A stretch of 64,000 nt of DNA from Agrocybe praecox (taxonomy: Eukaryota > Basidiomycota > Agaricomycetes > Agaricales > Agrocybaceae): NCBI GenBank assembly GCA_964017145.1, contig OZ024848.1, positions 3,629,835 through 3,693,834 of the forward strand, given 5' to 3'. A model generated the notes under the pieces. That model was not told where the DNA came from. It saw nothing but the letters and a program-made list of their open reading frames with translations, and ran no database searches. Shown here piece by piece: positions 35,170 to 47,159 of this stretch. The position numbers were made by a program, and so were the translations under genes. Positions within the stretch are counted from its first letter, which is position 1. Each line of letters begins with the position of its first letter.

Positions 35170-37110
35170 CCAGCACTAGCACTAGCACCTACGCACTCCT
35201 CCGTTCAAGTAACCCCCTCGCGAAGAATAAATCCCTGCTCCTCGCGGTGGCTCAGGCTGGTATCATCATCAGCGGTGCTTCTCCTGGCCTTGGTAACTCT
35301 AGCCCTATCGCTGGGCGCGTGAGGAAGGACTCGGGCTCTGTCCAATGGAACGGGAACGGGAACGTGGGCGTTGGCGTTGGCGTTGGCGTGGGCAGGTTGA
35401 GCGCCACGAGACCTGTCGCTATTCCCATTCCCGTCGTCGCGAATCGGGATGGCGTGCGTGGGCAGTCGCAGGAGAGTGAAAGGGAGAGGGAGAGGATGGC
35501 GCATGAGAATGCCAGGGAGAGAATGCCAACGCCTACGCCTTTGTTCGCTGCTACTGCTCAGCACGTCTTGTCTCAATCGCTAGTGACTGTTGTTATCCTC
35601 CTAGTGGCGCAGGCGCAGATCCGGGTCCAAGTTCAAACGTTCAAGCTTCAGATGCAGACGCAGACGCAGACTCCGCCTTGGATCCTCAGTCTCAAGAACC
35701 CCAACACAAACACACGCACTCCTCCGCTCAACGCACACTCACACCCTCGCGAAGAACAAGTCGTTACCGGTTTACCCCTCGCGCATGCTCAGGCTGGTAT
35801 CAACATCGGCGGTACTTCTCCTAGCCTTAGTAACCCCAGCCCTAACGCTGGGCGCGTAAGGAATGACTCGGGCTCTGTCCACTGACTTGGGGGCGGGGAC
35901 GTGGGTGTGGGTGTGGGCGGCTTGAGCGCTACGAGACCTATCCCTATCCCTATCGCTCTTCCCGTCATCGCCAATCGGGATCGGGATCGAAAGGGTGTTT
36001 TGAGGAGTGTGGGTGTGCAGTCGCAGGAGAGGATGCCGATGCCAACGCACCCCCCGATGCACCCCCCGACGCCTTTGTCTGTTCTTCTATCTCCATCGCC
36101 ATCGAATGTTGCTCTTTTCCCAGGGGCACAAGCGCAGGTCCAGGTCCAAGTGCCTGCGCATACTCCGCCTCAGATCATTTCCATTCCTCGGTCTCAAGAA
36201 CCCCAGGGTGCGCATGCGGACGAAGATACCGATACCCAGTCTCGGGAACAAGATCACGATCACGATGCGATCCTTCTCAAGACGATCGACTCTCCTCGAT
36301 GGCGTTGATGTTGGCGTTGGGAAGCAAAAGCAAAGCAGTCGGAAGCGCAAGACCCCCCAACATACTCCCTCCCGCCGCCTCCTTATTCCGCCACCCTTTC
36401 TCCTCCTCCAAATTCTCCTCCTTTTCCTTCATTTCTTCCTACAAATTCTTCGTTTCCTCTCGCTACGCCGCACAAAGAGGACGGAGGCGACATCGTCCTA
36501 GCCAAGAATAAGAAATCTCCAACCCCCGTACCCGTGCCAGTCGATGAAAGGATCGTGATCGTCATTCCAAAACCTAACAGGGGCGTCAGGTTACCCATTT
36601 CCGTGCCTGTCGTCGCATCGTCGTCCACGTCCAACCCTCCCTCTCCCTCTCACCATGCTCAGTCCCCTTCCCAGTCCCAGCAGCGACATACCCCGCACCC
36701 AACCCTGCCGTCCGCGAATCTCATCCCCCGAGCTCAAGCTTCTCGTGTATCTCTATCGGGCGGTCATGTATTGCGTGGAGAGGCGGTATAAGCGGGATGT
36801 GGTGGGTAGGCGTGGGATGGGGTGGATGCCTACTACTACTACTAGCACCACCACCGCTGGCCGTGCGGACGGAAATGGAGGTAATGGACATGGGAATGGA
36901 CACGCAAAGGAGAAGAACGCTAACGCGAATGGGTCTGGCGGCTTTGCGAGGTTCCCATTAGTCGAAGTTAAAGACGACGGGGATGAAGAGAAGGAGAGGG
37001 AAAGAGGAAATATACATATAGCGTCGCCAGAGCCGAGTAGGCCGCCCAGCTGGACGTGCAAGACGTGTTGCTTGCCATTCGCCTCCGGGTTCAGGAGGAT
37101 ATGTATGTGA
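35170..37110 (+). pseudogene. Block A of unit 2: decayed low-complexity gene, two partial copies
   Basis: GSVQWNGNGNVGVGV with RPVAIPIPVVANRD stands at about 35330-35450 and again, degraded, at 35870-35965. Later pieces are VDERIVIVIPKP (about 36540), LLVYLYRAVMYCVERRYKRD (about 36735) and NGSGGFARFPLVEVKDD (about 36930), ending at a TGA at 37110. The longest single open stretch is 35079-35885. Frames shift several times, as in unit 1. A CxxC pair near the end (TCKTCCLPF) is not seen intact elsewhere. Confidence 0.5.
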
Positions 37111-37433
37111 GTAGTACCTCTACTTTGTGCATGAGTTGGTCTGATGTGATATGATGTAATGATAGGCCCCATCCAACGATTATACGACGTTTTCAGAATC
37201 ACAAGGCAGACCACTTTTCAAAATTTTATCATTGCCAGTACCAGCACCAGCATTCTAATCACGTATGAATATAGTATGACGCCTCCTCTCGTTCTCCACC
37301 TTGATTGGTGCTCGATGGACGATACGAGTAGATGCGTCGTCGTTTTTTTTTTCGATTGGATCGAACGAATTCGTTGTGCTGTGCTGGCTAGCTAGCATCT
37401 CGCATCTCTGATGTGCGAAGTTTGATGGCCTTT

Positions 37434-37668
37434 TTTCCTTTTCCTTTCCCTTTCCCTTTCCCTTTCCCTTTCCCTTTCCCTTTCCCTTTCCCTTTCCCTT
37501 TCCCTTTCCCTTTCCCTTTCCCTTTCCCTTTCCCTTTCCCTTTCCCTTTCCCTTTCCCTTTCCCTTTCCCTTTCCCTTTCCCTTTCCCTTTCCCTTTCCC
37601 TTTCCCTTTCCCTTTCCCTTTCCCTTTCCCTTTCCCTTTCCCTTTCCCTTTCCCTTTCCCTTTCCCCC
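37434..37668 (+). repeat. (TTTCCC)n hexanucleotide array, about 38 copies
   Basis: An almost perfect array of TTTCCC. The matching place in unit 1 (31030-31050) has only about two imperfect units, so the array expanded after the duplication. It opens long frames of alternating Pro-Phe (plus) or Gly-Lys (minus), which I do not regard as genes. The unit is not the usual fungal telomere repeat TTAGGG. Confidence 0.93.
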
Positions 37669-38092
37669 CTCTTTCCTTTTGTGTTTATCGCGCATCAATG
37701 GCTCCTTGAGTCGATTCGTTCGTTATCTTTTGGGTTGATGCAAATGTTCGTGTCGGTCGGATTGGTCATCTCTTCCTTTTTTTTTGTTTTGTTTTTTGTC
37801 TGCTTTCTCATCGGTTTTCCTTTTCCTTCGTATCTTTTTTCGTCTCTTCTTTTCTCTTCTCACCTTATCCCATTTATGTCTCCTCGGTTTCGCTTTCTCA
37901 GTTATCATCATCATCTTGTTATCCATCTATCCATTTGTTATCCGTGCCTCTTCTCATTCTTCAATTTCTTATTCCCTCATTAACCTTTTTCAAAAACTAC
38001 GCACATACATACATACACACAGTCTTTTTACTACGTCTGGGTCTCGTCTTCCGTCCTCCACGCTCCTTGGATGGATTCTTCTTCAATGAAGA

Positions 38093-38131
38093 ATCCGAGT
38101 CCGAGTCGAGTCGAGTCGAGTCGAGTCGAGT
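38093..38131 (+). repeat. (GAGTC)n short tandem repeat
   Basis: About six to seven GAGTC units follow AATCCGAGTCC. The unit 1 counterpart near 31455-31480 has fewer, interrupted copies. Confidence 0.75.
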
Positions 38132-38279
38132 GGTTGCATCGATGGGCTTCTCTCACCACCACCACCACCACCTCATCATCATTACGATCACAATCAAGAC
38201 CTGCGCTATACTACACCCACGTCTCGACGACACCCACTGCCCGCACATACGCTCGCGCCTTTTAGCTTGATGCATTTAT

Positions 38280-39960
38280 AAATTCACGACTTACCCCCAC
38301 ACGTACGGACTTCGCCTTGGCCCTTCTGCATATGTATGCAGGAGAGTACATGGCGCAACACAACGCAGTCCGGTCCAGTTCAGTCACTTGTACACATTGT
38401 CTTGTCTTGTCCTCCTGCTGGCCCACCGCGAGCGCTGGCAGGTTCTTGCTGTTCCTGTCCCTGTTGTTGTCGCCTACGTGCGAGTACGACCTACAAACCA
38501 TTCCAACGACCAGGAATTGACATCGATCCATTTTATTTATTTTATGACACCCTCCCCCCCCACCTACGTACTCACGAAAGTCACATACAATATGCGGTCT
38601 TTCGACTCTTCAAAAAATTCAATCCATCATTTGTTACGTCGTTTGTTCATCTCGACGCCTTGGAGTTGGAGTGGCTGGTAGTAGTATTAGTATATGATCG
38701 CTATCTATCTATCCCAAGCTCCACGTCCTATGTATGTATGTATGTACGTGTTAGTTCTATACATGCACACGCTGATGCGCATGCAATATAGCATTGATTG
38801 TTTGATTTATTGGCTTGGTGTGTGTGTGTTTTTCTTGTTTTTCGTTTTCGCCACCGCCAAAAGCAACACCTCTTGAAAAGAAAAAGAAAACAAACTCAAG
38901 CAAGAAAATTAAAGTATCTATTACATATGTGGACCACATTGAGCCTACTTACTTGTCCTTCTCACAGCACGTACTTCAATCAGGACAGGATTTGCTTACT
39001 ATTTATATTTGATTGTATTAAGCATGGATTCGTTCGAGGCGATAAGTTATTCATGCCGACGACTCGAGCTTCTCCCAGTCGGTTTCGGTTAGACGTTAGC
39101 AGTGTCAGTCACAGTTGATCTGCTTGAAGGGCTTATGTTCGTTGGACTGACTTGGGGGTGACGGTCATGTCTTTATTAATTCCTCGACGCACGATCACGG
39201 GGGAGATGATTTCTTGACCACCCAACGCAAACTTAAGATCTAAGATTCATGGATCGAGCCCTCTCTACTATGTATAGTGATCGAAGACTCGTTCGCGTCC
39301 TCCCCCTCTCACCCCAGTCCCAATTTGAGTTTGATACCATTGATGCAGCGGCAGAACAAGCCGGTCAAATGACGCAGGAGGTCAACAAGAAATTCGACGT
39401 ACGTACGTGGGATAGTATCAAGTTTCCAGGTCCAGTAAATATTATGTGTGGGAGGAACTCAGAGTGAGCTAGATTAGTACGTGACAAAGTACACGTGTGG
39501 GCTGGACGTCGGTTGTGAAGAGTAGGGGGTGGGCAGATCGATTCCGACTCGAGAACGTGAGCTCACAGGAGTAAATATAAAAGAGGCATAAAACCGACTG
39601 TGTAGATACGCATAATAAAAGTTTCGAGGAGATGCGGCTCAGATGAATCGGAACCCTAACAAATTCCACGTAGTCAGAGGAGACCGCAATTACTGGCTTG
39701 CTTGTCTTTGACGTGTTGGTGCGGAATCTTAGAAGGCGTAATGGGAAAATTTAGATACTTAAATTAGGGTATCAAAATTCGAGAGAATCTTGTAAATTAT
39801 ATATGACGAGATGCCGACATTGGTGCTAATAAATATGCAGGCATGTTTGATTGCAGCGTAAGGACTGTGGACGACGCCGAGGCAAGGAAGAAGCTATGGG
39901 TAATACAAAATTTGAGAAAAGGGGGTTAATACTGCAGGTATATCCCGTACCGTATATATT
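38280..39960. other. Spacer between blocks A and B of unit 2
   Basis: Mostly A/T-rich with CT and GTAT runs. A frame at 39249-39467 encodes FDTIDAAAEQAGQMTQEVNK and has a diverged DNA counterpart at about 49910-50046 in unit 3 (GGTCAACGAGAAAGAAGTTC), so it may be the relic of a conserved exon. No gene can be modelled. Confidence 0.4.
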
Positions 39961-40991
39961 TTAGACTTCTTCAATAGGATTTCGGATGTTCGTGGCATCA
40001 AGAGGTACTTCTTGAATTTCAGAGCTGTTGACATTTTGAGCAGCGGCTGCAAATGCACCAAGGATCTCATCACTTGGTTCTACGATCATATTGGTTGAAT
40101 ACTCCTCCATGTCGGTTGAATTCTTCTTTCTCAATTCAAGACGGACAACCATGAGGGTCGGTGCAAAGGCCTATCAAATTGATTCGAGGTGATCAGAAAG
40201 CCTTTGCAAGGTGATTCATAATCCACTTACGGTTGTTATAATCATAACTATATACGCATATTCATCTGCATTGAAGAGGGATGCTTCAGACGTCGAAAGC
40301 TTGGGGCTACTATTGCTGAACCAAATAATTGCGTTCAGCAATGTTGAGCAGGAATATAAGGCCGACGACTCTATCGTTATTTCAATGATTTTCCAGAATT
40401 TTCTTCGAGCCTTGTAATTTCCGGTTGTTGAGGAATAAATCTTCATGCCAATTGCAAGTGATACAATCATACTTGTTGCAGCTGTTACGCACTGACTAGT
40501 CGCATACAGAATGTCGTACTGCTGCACAAATTGATCTGTCTGATAGCGCAGTGGGTTTAGGTCAAGGAGAAAATCGACGATAATAACTGTAATGATCATC
40601 ACTGTAAAATTATATCAATGTACAACTTGGAATCCGCAGTAACACTGGAATTACCAATTTCAACAATATAAATGCCCAGAAATGCAAGTGTGACATATTT
40701 CCGGCCACGAAAAAGGGGCAATGAACGCCATATCTAAAATTCTTGTCAGCAAGATAAAGTAATACAGCTCATCCAATATTTACCAGCAAGCCATCCGCAA
40801 GGACCTGACCCAATCCCAATAACATTAGGCTTATAATACCTTCTGCAGGCGTAGTCCCGTTAAACAGAGTCATATAAAAGATATCATATCTGGTGTTGGC
40901 CTCTCCCGCAAAACAAGTAAGTATAGAAGGCCATTGTGTGATCATAATTGCAATGGTGCAGCCAAACAGTCCTGCCAGAACGCCAGTAACC

Positions 40992-43900
40992 CACATAGAA
41001 CAGTCATGTAGTTACGTACCAGTACGTGTCACCGGAGGTGACTAAATACCCATGCCATACGTAGCTAGCGGAGCCAGCTGAAATGAATTAAATACCCATC
41101 CCACACGGCCTAGCTCGTTTGAACTAAATACCCGTGCCACACGGTCCAGCGGATTCCGCTAGAATATAAGCGGGTGCACAGAGTAACCGTGCTACAAATT
41201 AGATGAATGACCGGCCCACCCGTGATTTTACCAAGTAAATGAGTGGAGAAGCCGCTCAAACCACACCAAATAACCATGGCTCACCCGTAAACATTCAAAT
41301 AGATATTTCTTTTGTCTAATATGGGTGTACTTAGTAGCCAAAATAAAAATAAATAAAAATAAATAAAAATAAATAAAAAACATAAAAATAAAACATAAAT
41401 GATGGAAACATACCCACCAGTATGAAGTGAATGGAAAATATTTATATTTTGCAACTGATTGAAATGTTAAAGTCCAGCTATAGTACTTACCAGACATTCT
41501 CTTTTTAACAAGTGAGCTCAATTTTGCACCCGGAATTACCGGTCATTGTATAACTGCCAGCTGACTGGGTCAGCTGGTTAAATATGACCGGCCCACCCAT
41601 AATTTAACTAAGTAATTGAGCGGAGCATCCGCTTCAACCACACCAAATGACTGGCTCACCCGGAAACACTCAAATTATAGACTTCATTTATCAGTACATA
41701 AGGTGTAGAGTGCAAAATATTTATTTTTTCTAATACGGATGTGGGGGCCAAAACAAAACAAAACAAAATTGATGGCAACATTCCTACCAGTATGGTAAAG
41801 GTAAAATATTTTTATTTTGAAACTGATTGAAATATTGAAGTCCTGCTGTGGTACTTACCAGACATTCACTTTTAACAAGTGAGCTCAATTCTGCATCCGG
41901 AATTTCCGGTCACAACTGCCAGTTGACTGGGGGAGCCAGTTAAACCAACTAGCAGTCAACCGGCAATTCCGGTCTGCAAAGAATTGAGTGTCCGGGGTAG
42001 CCGGTTTTACATGATTTAATTTATTATTTTCAACAAGTCATCCTGTGGATTTCGGAAGTGCCGGTCCAAGGTCAGCAAGAATGGGTGGCTCCCCCGGATC
42101 AGCATCATACTGTTGTTACGGAAGTGCCGGACCAAGGTTAATATTTGGGTCCGGAAGCCCCGCTCAACAGTTGCATTGCTCAAAACATGTTTTTCAACTA
42201 AGTCCGCATTTGTGGCACAGCCACTTCCGGATTTGGAAGTGCGCATCAAACACATTAATAGTGCGCTCGCAATAGTGAGGCTGCGCACACTTGATTCCCC
42301 TACTAATTTCTCCATTCTTTTGAGGTATTTGAAGCCCTCCTTATATTCACTTTTATTGTGACCTTTTTATTTATTTTTCAATCACAGCATTAAATCACAG
42401 CATCACTTGACACTCGGAAAATGCCAAAACTGGGCCAATCTCACATTTATTTACATTTCAACACCTGGAACTTCAAATTCTGGCTTCTATATCACTCTTA
42501 AAAATCCATAAAATTTCAATTCTTGCTCCTTACAGTTCACTATATTTTATCAGCTTACTTGATTTTAAATGGCTTGGTTGGATACAAAGAAATAGATGAA
42601 TGGTTAGTGTGGCTGGCTTGGCACAGTGGGATGGTACCAGTTTGATGGTTTGGGATATTGCCCACACACAGCCGTAGCATTGCCAAATAACAATTTGGTG
42701 ATCATGGTGAGAATGGATACTGGGTGTAGCAGTAAGGGTTGGTAGTTATTTATTAATATAACTAACTTGCAANNNNNNNNNNNNNNNNNNNNNNNNNNNN
42801 NNNNNNNNNNNNNNNNNNNNNNNNNNNNNNNNNNNNNNNNNNNNNNNNNNNNNNNNNNNNNNNNNNNNNNNNNNNNNNNNNNNNNNNNNNNNNNNNNNNN
42901 NNNNNNNNNNNNNNNNNNNNNNNNNNNNNNNNNNNNNNNNNNNNNNNNNNNNNNNNNNNNNNNNNNNNNNNNAGAAACACAATAACCACTAAATTGTTAT
43001 TTGGCAGGCCTAAGACTGTGTGTGCCCCAACCATCAAACTGGTACCATCCCACTGTGCCAAGCCAGCCACACTAACCATTCATCTATTTCTTTGTATCCA
43101 ACCAAGCCATTTAAAATCAAGTAAGCTGATAAAATATAGTGAACTGTAAGGAGCAAGAATTGAAATTTTATGGATTTTTAAGAGTGATATAGAAGCCAGA
43201 ATTTGAAGTTCCAGGTGTTGAAATGTAAATAAATGTGAGATTGGCCCAGTTTTGGCATTTTCCGAGTGTCAAGTGATGCTGTGATTTAATGCTGTGATTG
43301 AAAAATAAATAAAAAGGTCACAATAAAAGTGAATATAAGGAGGGCTTCAAATACCTCAAAAGAATGGAGAAATTAGTAGGGGAATCAAGTGTGCGCAGCC
43401 TCACTATTGCGAGCGCACTATTAATGTGTTTGATGCGCACTTCCAAATCCGGAAGTGGCTGTGCCACAAATGCGGACTTAGTTGAAAAACATGTTTTGAG
43501 CAATGCAACTGTTGAGCGGGGCTTCCGGACCCAAATATTAACCTTGGTCCGGCACTTCCGTAACAACAGTATGATGCTGATCCGGGGGAGCCACCCATTC
43601 TTGCTGACCTTGGACCGGCACTTCCGAAATCCACAGGATGACTTGTTGAAAATAATAAATTAAATCATGTAAAACCGGCTACCCCGGACACTCAATTCTT
43701 TGCAGACCGGAATTGCCGGTTGACTGCTAGTTGGTTTAACTGGCTCCCCCAGTCAACTGGCAGTTGTGACCGGAAATTCCGGATGCAGAATTGAGCTCAC
43801 TTGTTAAAAGTGAATGTCTGGTAAGTACCACAGCAGGACTTCAATATTTCAATCAGTTTCAAAATAAAAATATTTTACCTTTACCATACTGGTAGGAATG

Positions 43901-44687
43901 TTGCCATCAATTTTGTTTTGTTTTGTTTTGGCCCCCACATCCGTATTAGAAAAAATAAATATTTTGCACTCTACACCTTATGTACTGATAAATGAAGTCT
44001 ATAATTTGAGTGTTTCCGGGTGAGCCAGTCATTTGGTGTGGTTGAAGCGGATGCTCCGCTCAATTACTTAGTTAAATTATGGGTGGGCCGGTCATATTTA
44101 ACCAGCTGACCCAGTCAGCTGGCAGTTATACAATGACCGGTAATTCCGGGTGCAAAATTGAGCTCACTTGTTAAAAAGAGAATGTCTGGTAAGTACTATA
44201 GCTGGACTTTAACATTTCAATCAGTTGCAAAATATAAATATTTTCCATTCACTTCATACTGGTGGGTATGTTTCCATCATTTATGTTTTATTTTTATGTT
44301 TTTTATTTATTTTTATTTATTTTTATTTATTTTTATTTTGGCTACTAAGTACACCCATATTAGACAAAAGAAATATCTATTTGAATGTTTACGGGTGAGC
44401 CATGGTTATTTGGTGTGGTTTGAGCGGCTTCTCCACTCATTTACTTGGTAAAATCACGGGTGGGCCGGTCATTCATCTAATTTGTAGCACGGTTACTCTG
44501 TGCACCCGCTTATATTCTAGCGGAATCCGCTGGACCGTGTGGCACGGGTATTTAGTTCAAACGAGCTAGGCCGTGTGGGATGGGTATTTAATTCATTTCA
44601 GCTGGCTCCGCTAGCTACGTATGGCATGGGTATTTAGTCACCTCCGGTGACACGTACTGGTACGTAACTACATGACTGTTCTATGTG
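40992..44687. mobile_element. Element with 1659 bp perfect inverted arms
   Basis: 40992-42650 and 43029-44687 are exact reverse complements by mirrored coordinates and identical mirrored frames. The termini read CACATAGAACAG and CTGTTCTATGTG. AGTAACC flanks both sides as a 7 bp target duplication and lies in the middle of a gene exon. Each arm holds a diverged internal direct duplication of about 370 bp (41205-41560 and 41575-41940) and many CCGGAA(A/T)TxCCGG and TAAATACCC motifs. The arms then diverge but stay related for 60-100 bp up to the gap. Mirrored frames of 76-99 codons are probably not genes. A long-TIR DNA transposon or foldback element is the best fit; an assembly mirror is possible but does not explain the target duplication. 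Confidence 0.8.
42773..42972. other. Assembly gap of 200 N
   Basis: Exactly 200 N between the two inverted arms. The loop of the element, possibly including a transposase gene, is missing and its real length is unknown. Confidence 0.98.
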
Positions 44688-45580
44688 AGTAACCACTTGT
44701 TGACGTTTCTGGGACCTGCGTGCTGGAAATTTATTAGCATTTCATGCCTCCCCCACGTAGCATGCCCCCACAATAAATTCGAAAGGTTATCAAATAAAAC
44801 CCAATATATGCTCCTATGTATAGTTTTTCAGCCATGTTATATTCCATAATGGCTGTACTTACCGCCAAGAAATAGTAACATCAATGTTGAATTTAAGGTA
44901 CCGCTAATAAGGGATTTTTGGAATGATATGGGGTAGATGACATTGCCCCGGGAAGACATAACGGAGTATGGGTCTGGGATACCCTAAGTCACGTAGTCGC
45001 TGCTTTAAGTACTATTACGAGCGTCTACCCCGAGGGCTTGAACCAACTTGACATGTGTACACTTTGCGTATCGACGAGAGCTAGCCATGTGACATTGGTA
45101 CGATCCAGTCTCAAAAGAGATTGACCATCCAACCGATGCTATCAGCACAAGCACGGAAACTGAGAACAAGTCTCGTCGTATTAATCATGTCCAATGGTGT
45201 TTGGTACCATACACTTGTATATCGTGATGGTCCTGGCCCATAATAGTAAGACCTCCACGGGAGCTTCTAGGCATCCATCTCATATGCTTAATGACCGGCA
45301 CCATCTTATCCTTAAGGGATATCAGAAGGTCTATTCCGTGGCACGTTGATTTGAGATTATTTCTCAACTTGATCAAATCCCGAACGGTTCACTAGTATAC
45401 ATTGTTATGTTCTACTGTAGTTGCTAAGGCTAATATCTTTAACCTATACTGAGCTATCATATCGAGGCCAGTCAGAATTCGAAACCTCGATGAACAGACT
45501 AAGCTTGATCTTCGGCTGGACCTTGAGGAATGATACAGGAGTTTCCGATACCTCTTCAGTCAACAAATAGATCCCCCCAC

Positions 45581-46482
45581 CAGCCTGTGCTGTCAAATTT
45601 CTATATCAACTCCCCTTAGTTGCTCATTTAAGGTGATGTGTCCACACCAGTAGTTGCCCAATTGCTTAAATTCATGTATCAGACCGTCTGGCCGGCCTAT
45701 TGTGACTATATGTGACTATAGTCATGTGTCTGTTATTGATGGCATCAATGTCCAAACACACGACTTTTTGCTTGCCTCTATTTACATGTTTGGGCTCCAC
45801 TGATATGTTTATATGGCCTCAAATGCAAACAAATAATAAATAATAATGTCAGCAGGCAGGGGCATGCAGGATACAAGACAAACAAAGCCTTTGAGTGATG
45901 TCACATCCAACCACCCCAATAAGGCAAGAGGACTTTGGACTTTGAGATTTTAAGACAAAGTCGCTTTCATAGATAATAAGAAGCTAGATAGATAATAGAT
46001 ATATATATGACTGAGATAAGATAAAGATAAGATAAGATAAGATAACCCTATATTTAGAAGTGATCTATTTTTAGAACACTCTCAAATTTACCAAATATGA
46101 TTGAATTTATTTATAGATCGGATCTATTTTTAGAATATTTTCTCAAATTTGCCAAATCTGATGGAATCTATTTTTAGAACACATATATTTTTATCTCGAT
46201 TCTATTTTTAGAACATGTTGTATTCTGGGTGGAGGAAAACCAATCTATTTTTGGTTCGGATCTATTTTTAGAACACTTCAATAAGAATAGTTTTGGTGGC
46301 TGTACCCAAATCACATGCATATCACATGCATATCACATGCTTTTCACATGACTACGGCCCTCTAGTCACCCTCAGTCACCCTGATACATGAATTTAGGCA
46401 ATTGGGCAACTACTGGTGTGGACGCATCACCTTAAATGAACAACTATGAACAACTCATATATGAATCTGCCAGCACTATGTG
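45581..46482. mobile_element. Non-autonomous inverted-repeat transposon, copy 2
   Basis: 902 bp flanked by CCCCCCAC on both sides (45573-45580 and 46483-46490). The ends, read inward, are CAGCCTGTGCTGTCAAATTT and CACATAGTGCTGGCAGATTC. The interior includes ATTTTTAGAAC motifs and a (GATAA)n run at about 46018-46045. The matching place in unit 3 (about 52525) is empty and reads straight through. The 8 bp duplication and CA...TG ends would suit a hAT- or KDZ-like transposase acting in trans. Confidence 0.85.
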
Positions 46483-47159
46483 CCCCCCACACACCCCGAT
46501 TCGCAAGCAATACATCTCACTGAGGAAGCGCGAGATCCCCAATGTCGTGAATGATCGATAGACGTTCCCAGCCGCTCTGATAGTCAATTATTTCGGCAGG
46601 GCACTCACTAACTTTAAACGACCACTGCACATCCGAAGGGGTGGAGGCGATATATACGTCCCTGGAACCTGATGTCCAAAGAGGTGATCAAGTTTGTCCA
46701 TGTCCATGTCCGTGCTATACCGGGGCGCGCGTGTTGACTAGTGCGTTCAAAAAGCTGTACTCGAGGGGCTCGGTGGATGTAGACAGCCTGGTTGTGTTCG
46801 AGGTGAGGTCGATACGAGAGAGTCCTTGCGAGAATGGTACATGAGAATTCAAAGTGGAATGTTTGAGGCGAGATGGCGAAGTGAGTTGGCATCCCATCGA
46901 AGGAGGAAACGGAAATTCAGCGCTCAGCAAGGATCTTCACCCCGACGTGTACTTGCGCGCAGTGCCAGCACCACTGTGTATCTGTCTCATTTTTGGTAGG
47001 AGCCGATTTGAATTTCGTCGAATTCAGCGAGCGCCGACAGTGTTCAAAGTTCTTTGTCACAATGCGTGACTCCACAAACCAGACGCTGACCTCGGCCAAT
47101 CCATCAATCTGAATCATCGTACAAATCCGCCAACCCAGGAACCAGCTCCAGCACGACCA

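Larger units (their letters stand above)
39961..44959 (-). pseudogene. Membrane protein gene, block B copy 2, broken by an insertion
   Basis: The 3' part is at 39961-40991: the last exon is 40170-39961, then exons with DPLRYQTDQF, FRGRKYVTLAFLG and ADGLL. The 5' part is at 44688-44959, starting MSSRGNVIYPISFQKS. The 3696 bp element at 40992-44687 sits near the start of the exon that encodes VTGVLAGLFGC, with AGTAACC repeated on both sides. Outside the insertion the layout matches copies 1 and 3. Confidence 0.75.
35096..47095. repeat. Tandem segment, unit 2 of 3
   Basis: Same A-B-C order as unit 1, but enlarged by two insertions: the palindromic element 40992-44687 in block B and the inverted-repeat transposon 45581-46482 in block C. 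Without these it would be about 7.4 kb, close to unit 1. Confidence 0.75.

Noticed and set aside
37434..37668. Interstitial telomere
   Set aside because: The unit is TTTCCC, not CCCTAA/TTAGGG, and it grew from a pyrimidine tract seen in unit 1.
37255..37698. Minus-strand (Gly-Lys)n and plus-strand (Pro-Phe)n frames
   Set aside because: They are products of the TTTCCC array alone; no flanking protein sequence is conserved in the other units.
42016..42315. Transposase gene in the palindrome arm
   Set aside because: The 99-codon frame has no transposase motif and is made of CCGG-type repeats; any real gene would lie in the gap.
42746..43079. Frames running through the N gap
   Set aside because: The open frame is an artefact of undefined bases.
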